Positions 50,185 to 64,000 of a stretch of DNA of 64,000 bases are shown in pieces. Positions within the stretch are counted from its first letter, which is position 1, and each line of letters opens with the position of its first letter. Source of the stretch: Branchiostoma floridae. Lineage: Eukaryota > Chordata > Leptocardii > Amphioxiformes > Branchiostomatidae. The notes under the pieces were generated by a model, which had not been told where the DNA came from, ran no database searches, and worked only from the letters and a program-made list of their open reading frames with translations. The stretch lies in assembly GCF_000003815.2 (NCBI RefSeq), contig NC_049991.1:15456202-15520201 (forward strand). The letters are read 5' to 3'. The translations under genes and the position numbers were made by a program.

Positions 50185-50520
50185 TGGAATAAACCAATAG
50201 GTTACGGGGGTGTTCTTTTAAATTCTCTGACCGATCAAAAGCGACGACTAGCGAATCATGATATAGTGTTCTTGCGCTTTGGTTCCTTGGGTTTCTGACC
50301 ACTTGTGACCAAGTGTCGGCACCTGTCAACGGTTATGTTGTGATTGGGCGAGGAGGTTTACCTGATTGTTTGGGTTCCGGGGCGTTGTCTTTGGAGAATA
50401 TTTGGACAGCACTTTTGAATTCGACAGAAGACGCTTCACTAACGTTAGCTACAAAGCCAACATCAGTTGTAACGCCAAATACTTGCAGGAGACTGAACTC
50501 TGAACCCCGAGTTAAAGAGC

Positions 50521-53450
50521 ATGGCGAAAGTTATCACTGTTTTCGGAGCGACAGGTGAGTTTTAAATGATTTTTTCAAACCATACCGGCCAGTTTAGCGT
50601 TGTGAACCATTCCATCGTAAGCTCTCTGTATCACTACACTCGCTGGAAGTGCTGCCCTACCCGGTTGAACCAGTTCATCCGGGCGCACTGGCGGCGAATT
50701 TTTACGAGGTTGATCTCATTTTCATCATTGTATACGGCAGCAGTAATATATTCTCATAAGGAAGACAGACTCACTGGAAGGTATAAAAACACCCGAATAC
50801 CCTTTAGCCGGGGCGAACGGTTAATACATGTACCACGCTATACTGTTACAACTGGCTTGTGTAATCTCCAAGCAGATGTGCTGGCAGTCTGGTACACATG
50901 CATGTACATATGCATCAAAGTTATTCGTCCTGCGTAACCAGCATGTAACTTCTGTTCTTTACAGGGGTACAGGGAGGTTGGGTGGCCAGTGCCCTTCTGC
51001 AGGACTCTGATTTCAAAGTCCGGATAGTGACGAGGAGCGCCTCTAGTGACAAGGCCAAGGCACTGCAGGAGAGAGGTGCTGAGGTCGTTGAGGCCAGTTT
51101 TGACGATCCCGACTCACTGAAGCGGGCACTGCAGGTAAGGCTGTGGGTACCTGGGAGAACACCCGGGCCTTAACTTGCAAATTGGTATCATTCCTCATCA
51201 CAAGTAGAAACTTGGGTTTCACCACCTAATACCCTCACCAAATGACGTTAAACTTTACGGCTGACAATTATGAATATTTCTCATTGATTAGACAAATTAC
51301 ATGCACTTTTAAACAAAGGGTCTCCTTTCATTTTCTGTCCAGGGCGCCCACGGAACGTTCGTGATGTCAACCCAGGATTTCACCAAAACTAAAGACTTTT
51401 ATCAACTTGAAGTCAAGCAGGTATGAGTCTTTTTGGTTTAAAATTCCAGTGGATTTTCTATATACACAAAATATACAGACATTGGTAAATAAAACAGATA
51501 AGTCCTTCCTTTTCAGTTTCGCTCATTAGCCACAGAAAATTGATAAATGATAAAAGATTATTCCAAAAATCTTGAGATTTGTGATAAATCTTGAGATTTT
51601 GTAGTTGATCTTGAGATGTTTCGAGTTAATCTTCAGATTTTCTATGAGAATCTTGATATATTTGTATTAAGTCTCAAGATTCTTTGAAAAGATCTAAAAA
51701 TTCTAGAGCCTTTCAAAGCATCTCAAGACACTTTCAAAGCATCTCAAGATTCTTATGAAAAATCTTAAGATACAAAATGTTTCACCTTAGGATGTTTCTT
51801 AGAATTTTAAAACGTCTCAAGATGTATACTGCAATATTTACTCCAAGGGTAAAGCGGTAGCGGATGCAGCAAAGGCTGCCGGTGTACAACACGTGGTGTT
51901 CAGCAGCCTGGATGCCGTCCAGAAGACCATGGGTTTCTCCTGTCTACACTTCGACTCTAAAGCAGAGATCGAGGAGTACATGAAGTCTATCGGACTGCCA
52001 GTTACCATCGTCAAGTTTCCCGCCTACTATGACAACTACCTCTCCCTCCGGCTGGTCACAAAACTGGAGGATGGGACGTATGAAATAGGTAGATATATTT
52101 TGTGTTATGGTAATTATTTTATTGATATCTTGCTCATTGTCTTATGTATGGAAGAGCTAGGCTGACCTAATGATATTCAATAATACATATTCAGAAGAAT
52201 ACAATGAATTTATGCATGTTGGGGGATATGCAATACAGATAAATTCTCTTGGTTAATGTGAGGGGTTTGCACAAAAGCCAAGTTACTATCATGGCAGGTA
52301 CCATAGACTATAGTTAGAGACAACTGCGCAGTTACTGTTGCCTAGTCTCTAGCTCTAAGCAGATCTTGCGGTGGCATAAGATAGTATCATAAGCTGGGGA
52401 AGGAGTTCATTGGCCACCGCAAAGATCTGCGACAGAACGTCAAAGGCTAATGTCTAGTAATGAACTCTTGCGGTACAGTCACGCGGTGGTCAATGAACTC
52501 CTTCGTCGGCTAAACTCCTTCCCGGCAGCTTATGATACTATCTTATGCCACGGCAAGAGCTTGGGGAGCTTGAAGATTAACTATTGCCTTGTCCTGAATT
52601 CTACAGGATACGCGATGGAAGGCGCCGCCATGCACGGTGTCAGTGTTACCGACGCAGGTTTTGCGGTCAGGGCGATCTTCAAGAACAGGGACGAGTGGCT
52701 GGGCCGGACTGTCGGGTTCAGCGGAGACAAACTCACCATCCAGCAACACGCAGACATTCTCTCCAAACACCTGGCGCCGAACGTGTTCAAACCGACTCAG
52801 GTAATGGGGGAAAACGTACAAAGGGCTAAAAAAATTCAATTTTTGGAACTTAACATAGCGATGTTAAGTGTAGCTTTCCAGCTAAGAGGGACGGCAGCCA
52901 ATAATTCTTTGTATCTCTTGGCATCTCAATTTGCCCACTGCATTGTAGATAGAAATTACTGTGCATTCAGCGTCTGTGTGTATGTCTATCTGATATGACT
53001 ATCTAGTTATGCATCCATCTCTCCCTTGTTGACTTTGTGATAAACTCGCTCCGAGACTTTATGATGCACTTTTAGCTGGTTTATTCGAAAGGGTTAGTAA
53101 AGGAGGTGAACCTTGAGGTGAAGAAGGTCACAGATCGGCGTAACATTATAGAAAAGGACTGAACTACTTAATGTTTAGATCTGGGCTATTCTCACAATGA
53201 AGTGGAGGGGTGTTCTCCAAGTTAACTGATATCACAACATCCTAAATGTTCACAGATGACATCGGACGCGTTCAGCCAACTGCCCTTCCCGGGAGCGAAG
53301 GACCTCGGGGACATGTTCAAGTTCTACCGCCTGGGCAACCCGGACTTTGACGCGGAACTGACCCGACAGCTGTACCCGGGCACCAGGAGCCTGGACCAGT
53401 GGGTGGCGGACAACAAAGAGGCGATGTTGAACGCATTAGGCAGCATGTAG
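50521..53450 (+). CDS. NmrA-like family protein (NMRAL1/HSCARG-like), 6 exons
   Basis: Atypical short-chain dehydrogenase fold that binds NADP(H) and works as a cytosolic redox sensor in mammals rather than an enzyme. Exons: 50521-50554, 50965-51134, 51343-51420, 51848-52088, 52607-52800, 53256-53450; 912 nt, 303 residues plus stop, close to human NMRAL1 (299). The N-terminus MAKVITVFGATGVQGG carries the Rossmann GxxGxxG loop (residues 9-15). VRIVTRS follows the second strand. Later landmarks include QHVVFSSLDAV, the stretch EEYMKSIGLPVTIVKFPAYY, and a C-terminal FPGAKDLGDMFKFYRLGNPD block that matches the family's ending. The catalytic YxxxK of true SDRs is not evident, as expected. All junctions are GT/AG with consistent phase. 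Head-to-head with DNA ligase I. Intron 3 holds an inverted CTTGAGA array and intron 4 a foldback element. Gene copy number in the genome is unknown, so I give the family and not a symbol. Confidence 0.95.
51570..51825. repeat. Inverted array of ATCTTGAGAT words in NmrA-like intron 3
   Basis: The left side repeats ATCTTGAGAT with 10-15 bp spacers; after ~51670 the inverse TCTCAAGAT predominates. The layout is an irregular long hairpin like that at 9356. Confidence 0.55.
52355..52566. mobile_element. Foldback MITE in NmrA-like intron 4
   Basis: Left arm CTTGCGGTGGCATAAGATAG and TATCATAAGCTGGGGAAGG, mirrored by GCAGCTTATGATACTATC and TTATGCCACGGCAAGAGC. A nested GCAGATCTTGCGGTGG / CCACCGCAAAGATCTGC hairpin lies at the left. 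A fragment recurs at 55938-55965 in the HHIP-like gene. Confidence 0.65.
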
Positions 53451-54000
53451 ACATAGTAATAGTTATATCAAATGTATGTTTGAAAGGAAAGAATTATCAG
53501 AAACGCTCAGTAAATGTTCCTTTGGTGAAAATAGAGAGTCAACATTTAACGTTACCAGTGGAGATAGCATATTTCTAGGTAAAACGTACTTGAACTGGCG
53601 TGTCCATATTTCACATTAAAGTTTCTTTAACTGTAGCAATACAAACGTAGCTGTAGTGAAAAGAAGCAAACACGAAACTAAGAATATATCTAGTACGTTG
53701 TCATGTGTTTGTCCAAAGCTGACAAGGGTACCAGTATGCGTGTGCTTAGATAACCGTAGGTCAAATTATGTAGATTGTTACAGACGTGTTACATTGTACA
53801 AGTAGGTAAATATATCAATGAATGCTCAGACCTTACAACTAATAGTGTCAATGATACCATAGATAGACTCAATATGTTGATACGTATATTGCTACTTATT
53901 CGTAGACATTCATGTAGGTAATTCATATGTATTTGTAGCAGGCCTTACGAAAGTCGCTGTACTTTTGTTGTGTTAATAAACGTATACATGTACGAAATTT
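53451..54000 (+). other. Probable 3' UTR of the NmrA-like gene
   Basis: After the TAG at 53448-53450 no coding is seen. A canonical AATAAA lies at 53975-53980, and a weaker ATTAAA near 53616. The 0.5 kb between is best read as 3' UTR. Confidence 0.4.
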
Positions 54001-54441
54001 CCCACAGCGCCAACAAAACGATAGACTAGTTTTGTGTGAGGTCGCTGGGGGTCATTTAAGGTCCGCCAAAGATCAGCCCCCGTGTATAAATGCAACACCT
54101 CAGGTGTAAAGAAATCACATCACGCGGTAAGATAATAGAGATTGATTGATGCAACCTTGTCAGGCGCGAAGCTCTCTTTCTGAACCACTTGTTCAACAGG
54201 TTTAACGATTTTAGGTATAATTGCGGTCTCAATTTGTCTGTAAACAGCTCGCCGTGATTACATGACCCTTATACATGTACCTGGATAGCATAGTCGTATC
54301 TGAAGTTCTAAATACAGCCTGGGCATTTGGTACAAACTGAATGTAGGGTCAAGAAAACAGCTGTCAACAACTCCGTGTGGTGTTCCCAGGGCGCTACTTT
54401 TCCGACTAAACGTGCTACCTTCAACCTACCGCTGAAGTAAG
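54001..54441. other. Intergenic stretch upstream of the HHIP-like gene
   Basis: No exon, RNA gene or repeat recognised. It must contain the promoter and 5' UTR of the HHIP-like gene unless a further upstream exon exists; no convincing core promoter motif was found. Confidence 0.4.
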
Positions 54442-59926
<5,485 letters not shown>

Positions 59927-61217
59927 AAATATCTCTATTTTATTCGCATGTTTACCGATACTTTGCGAAGGTTACTCATCAAACGCTACAGTTAGATAAA
60001 TTCATCCTAGTGACTCGAAAGGCATGCCCAGTTGATATTCGCGAAGGTTTTGTAATTCTTGAGTGTTCGCAGTGTTCTTGGTATTTGAACAAAAACTCGC
60101 ACAATTTACATTTTGTACTTCATACCGCCATTTACTAGTATATTGTACAGATATAAACTATAGGTGAACGTTGCTAAGGCAACTGCAAAGCTACGTGATG
60201 ATGCAATATTTCAAATGTCTATCTGTTTTAAGATATGCGTATCCAGACATCAGACTTTAGCACGCAGATAAAGCTGTTTGCTACCAATTCTCTATTGGTA
60301 AAAGCTTAGGCAGCACGGAGATGGTTCATGAATTTTGTACCAAGGCTTGACCGACAAGAAGAACACATGTATAGTGTCACTGATTGTCTTGCACGGGGTA
60401 GGAGTGGGTACAGTGTACCGGTACAAAACCGTTTTTTTTTCTTATTCCGGACCGGAAAAATTCAATGGACCGGATGTTGGACCTATTGGAATATGGACAG
60501 ATTATATGACCACAACAAGAGCGAAGTAGAGTAGAGTCTTTAGTCATTTCTACCAAGTTCTACAGCCAATCGTACAGATGCAGTTAGCCTTGTAGGATTT
60601 TAAAACGCCAGTGGGAGTGGACCATTGTTTTGAGTATCGATCCATTCACACGTTTCCACTCACTGAACCAGGTCCAGGTTCAGGACCTGGGTCTGATCCT
60701 CTGGACCAGGACCGTACCTGTACCTGATTTTTTCTGTACCGATACCCACCCCTGGTACGGGGCTATCCTTGGTGCTGAAACTAAGGAGAAACTCTAATCG
60801 GGGACACGTTTACACGTTATTCCAAGCTTAAGGTATATTTTTCTTTGTCTGGTGCTACGAGCACGGAATAGAACAGAATGACTTTTAAAAGTGTCTATGA
60901 ATCTAGTTTATCTTATTCGTTGTTTTGTATACAAAAAAGGTGTTCCATAGGTCATCTTTTGTTACCAACTTTATCACCAACGTAAATCATTGCGCTGTGA
61001 CATGCACAGAAGCAACACCGCATAGCGTCATTGTGCGTTAGATACATAGTCGTAAAAAGAAAAACACACACGAACACAAGAAATAGCCGTTTCGTTTATC
61101 ACTCTCCGCACGTTGAGGCGTCCCGGTAACCCCATCCCTTCGGCAGTGGAAACCGGATACCCCGGTCTCTATGCACGTTACCACCCCTGAACCCACGGCA
61201 GGTGGTGAGAACCAAGC
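59927..61217. other. Intergenic region between the HHIP-like and PPxY genes
   Basis: Holds the second copy of a hAT-type element (60399-60754) and otherwise no recognisable exon or RNA gene. No canonical AATAAA was noticed just after the HHIP-like stop, so its transcript end is unclear. Confidence 0.4.
60399..60754. mobile_element. Non-autonomous hAT element, sister of 16332-16753
   Basis: Shares GTACCGGTACAAAACCG, GGACCGGATGTTGGACC and CTACAGCCAATCGTACAG with the first copy. Flanking 8-mers GCACGGGG (60391-60398) and GTACGGGG (60755-60762) match at 7/8. 356 bp, no coding. Confidence 0.75.
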
Positions 61218-63608
61218 ATGGCGGACGATCCGTACACGGGCGATCCGCTAGACGTGTACAGGAAACCCGACAAACAGTTCTCCGAGGAAACGGTAGGGAT
61301 CGCGAGTACCCTGCTGGAAAAGAAGGGTAAGTGTGGGCAACAATCTTCATGGTTGTCTTCTAGCAAAACCCGGTAACGTTACTTTATCCGGGTACATTCG
61401 AGGTGTATGATTTTTGTCCAAGCAGGTGTATGGAGAATGCATGTTTTATTTTTGCTGGTTTGTCCGTCCCTTCTTCTAAAAGTGGTACAGTTTTAAGAAG
61501 TAAGGGCATGAGTCCTTGAGTCAGTTTCCCCCTTGCTGAGATTTCAGTGTTTCGACTGACGGTTAAGGTAGCTTAAGGTTGAGCCAGGCAGGCTTCAGTA
61601 ACTCCGACGCCGTGTATTGCATACATTAAGCGCCAGGCTACATATAACGTAATGGTGTCACGGCGTTGCGAAAGATAATGCCGCCAACTCGCAGCTGTGT
61701 AATTCTCAGACTTAACGTTGTATGTGATGTATATAAAGCTAGTATCAACGTCAACCACAATGTAAACGTAAGTTTACATGTAGCACAAATTATCAAAAGC
61801 CCAGTGATGTTTTCTCAACAACATTTACAATGGCTTAACGTATAGAATGTGGTGTAACTGATTGTCAACTTTATATCAATGGAAATTTCACCGCTGGTTC
61901 TCTCCATGTAGTGACTTTGGGTCGTCCACCAAGTGCAACAATGAGGAACAGGAAGGCCGCCATTCTCAATGAACTTTCATCGGCCAAGAGTACCAGTAAG
62001 CATAAGGCCTTTCACGTACCATCGCCTCCGGCTGTAAGAATGGACACCACGAAACCAAACCTTCCTAACAGGAAGGTACGCAGTGCACAGGCGAGGTACT
62101 CAACAGGCGGTAAACAGAAATGGGAAGGTAGGAAGGTGAAGAGTGCCCAGTCATCATACACACAGCAACTTAGCACTCAGGGAGTACAGAATACTCAGGA
62201 CAGAAGAACAAACGTGAAAGCAAGGAACACAAGAAGTAAACAACAAACAACGTTTCAAGACTTCCGAGAGGATTTGCCACATAGGACCCCTCCTGCATAT
62301 GAAGAAGTGGTTGATAGTTCTACCTCACAGTTAAGTAATTACTTCTTTAAGACTGAACTAGAAGATGAAGAGGAGGAAACTGGGTTGGACCCCTACAGGC
62401 TGGTAGGGAGTACAGCGGAGTGTTTCCCCTACAAGTGTGCCACGCCTGGAAACCAGGGGTTGGAGCAGGACAAAGGCAGACAACAGGATGAACTTTACGT
62501 TACAGCAAGGTAAGGTCAACTGTTCGTCATTCTTATAGGATTGTGAGGTTCACAGAAAAGGGTATTGACAGGGGAAAAGGTCATGTACTCATATTAAACT
62601 GTCTGCATTAAACTGTCTCCTGGGTTGTTTTAAATTGTTCTATGAAGCATTAGAGATGTGTAGGTTAAAATATTTCAAGATGATAGCATACACTAAAAAA
62701 GACACTAAAAATAAATTTCTGACATTTCTACATTAAAACTAAGCTGTAAAGTAATGTTTGTTATTGTTTGGTTAGTGCCAGAAAACAGTCTTATTGAATC
62801 ATCAATTTTCTAAGCTTCCAATAAGAGGCATAAACTGAGCCTTTCAGTTGAGGATTAGACAATAGATCCAATAATGGGTTTTTGTTGTTAACAATGATGC
62901 CACAATCATGTTGTTTTTCATGTGGATTAGTGATGTTGGTAGCCCATAGATCCTTAGAAATATCCTCATAATAAAGAAGTTTTTGGGTGGGTTATGGGGT
63001 AAAAATGAAAATTTCAAGCTATTGTACAGAAAAATTAACATGATCGTCATTTGTCCTGCTTATCTACAGAAAGGTGCCCTCAGGAATTCAACCTCTCACC
63101 CCCTGGCTGACAGAAGATATTCCTCCAGAATGGTAAGGACAGTTTGCTAAAAGAATTCCAATTCTAACTCATTGCTGTATCATATATAATAGATGTGATA
63201 TTCCATATCATTGTGGTAAAGCATATTACCGTTTAATATTTCAGATACACTTATGAATCTTGCTGTGTCAGAAAATGCAGGTCCAATGTAATTAGATGGA
63301 TTTTCAGGTGAAAAATATGCTTGCTTCTATGGCAATTTCTAAATCCGGAGACAATAGAAAAATGTGGTCATAGCTTGTCAACTGATGGACTTAAAGAAGT
63401 TCAGAGTGAAATCTAAGGACATTTTATTAGAAACATTGACCCCAGATGAACCTTGTCATTTTCCACCAACAGGTGTGGTGTTGATCCCAGGGAGTGCCTG
63501 GTGTTCCTCCCCTCCCTGCGTACAATGGACAGTCCCCCTCCGTACATCCCCCCAATGCAATCACCTGAAGATGAACTTCCCTTCACAGACATTCTGCCCC
63601 CTCCACAG
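61218..63608 (+). CDS. Unrecognised PPxY-containing protein, 5' part (4 exons, continues past window)
   Basis: I do not recognise this gene. Exons: 61218-61326, 61912-62509, 63070-63132, 63473-63608; GT/AG junctions, consistent phase, 302 codons with no stop before the last donor, so it continues beyond 64000. The start is the first ATG (CATGGCGG context), giving MADDPYTGDPLDVYRKPDKQ. The large second exon is basic, Ser/Gln/Lys-rich and looks disordered. It has an internal repeat, RKVRSAQARYS then RKVKSAQSSYT, 20 residues apart (~residues 90-121). PPAY (163-166, in TPPAYEEVV) and PPPY (278-281) are PPxY motifs of the kind bound by WW domains, and a proline-rich ILPPPQ ends the visible part. 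There is no signal peptide or transmembrane segment. The role is unknown; an adaptor for a WW-domain partner such as a NEDD4-type ligase is only a guess. Confidence 0.75.
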
Positions 63609-64000
63609 GTAACGACTTTCATTTTCTTATACATAAATTAAAGACAATGAAAAACAAAGCCTGGATGCCAGACTGTTTCCAGGGCCTACACAGACCAGCT
63701 CCTTGGCTCTAAAGCCAACATGCCCAGAGAAAATTCCATCACAGGCCCCCTGAGTTAGATCCTTAGTGTCTTTGAAAAGCACTGCAATGCCAATCAGTCC
63801 TGTAAACTAGGAATTGACCAAAGAAAAGCTTTGTAGATAAAGAAAAAGATTTGAGTTTAAAGTTGAGCAAGACATGTAGGTGCAAGCAAAGAAATGTTGC
63901 ATCTGTGCTTATACTAGCAAGCAAAGAAGTATTTATTGCAATCTTTTTGTACATCTTGTACTGTGTAGAGTGTAGACTCATAAAATTCTTCACTGTGCAG

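Larger units (their letters stand above)
50085..50520. promoter_or_regulatory. Divergent promoter between DNA ligase I and the NmrA-like gene
   Basis: The two start codons point away from each other and are 436 bp apart, so both promoters must lie here unless there are undetected upstream exons. Two E2F-type sites are visible: TTTCCCGCC at 50134-50142 and GGCGCGAAA at 50176-50184, about 50 and 92 bp upstream of the ligase start. CCAAT motifs occur at 50194-50198 (plus) and as ATTGG next to GGGCG near 50343. No TATA box is placed convincingly. E2F control of replication genes is well established in animals, so cell-cycle control of the ligase side is a reasonable inference. Confidence 0.6.

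Overview
The window is animal nuclear DNA, most likely from a cephalochordate such as Branchiostoma. It carries split genes with GT/AG introns, deuterostome-like proteins, vertebrate-type gene names that fit exon by exon, tRNA-derived SINEs, and an abundance of short foldback and hAT-type elements. The species call is an inference from gene structure and repeat content. A 100-base run of N at 22891-22990 marks an assembly gap.

Positions 1-36030 contain no gene that I can support. This half is built from repeats: nine copies (seven nearly full-length or internally deleted, two half-copies) of one ~200 bp palindromic element, a Mutator-like foldback element with near-identical 210 bp arms, hAT-type non-autonomous elements with 8 bp target duplications, several SINEs, LINE scraps, and many local tandem duplications of 120-370 bp. 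There are weak hints of coding sequence (about 11896-12219 on +, about 24400-24700 on -) and of a promoter (about 31730-31850).

Positions 36030-64000 are gene-dense. DNA ligase I lies on the minus strand in 23 coding exons (36631-50084; 1017 residues, complete from PIP box to stop). It shares a 436 bp head-to-head promoter region with an NmrA-like NAD(P)-binding protein on the plus strand (six exons, 50521-53450, 303 residues). The region carries two E2F-type sites and CCAAT boxes. Next, on plus, is a HHIP-like secreted or GPI-anchored beta-propeller protein (seven exons, 54442-59926, 479 residues). Last is the 5' part of an unrecognised PPxY-containing gene (four exons from 61218, running off the right edge).

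The genes do not form a pathway: ligase I joins Okazaki fragments, NMRAL1-like proteins sense NADPH, and HHIP-like proteins act outside the cell. The shared promoter is the only functional link the sequence suggests. No single new molecular system is evident. The most notable material is the collection of foldback and non-autonomous transposons, hammerhead-like Penelope-type ends, the divergent promoter, and the unrecognised gene at the right end.
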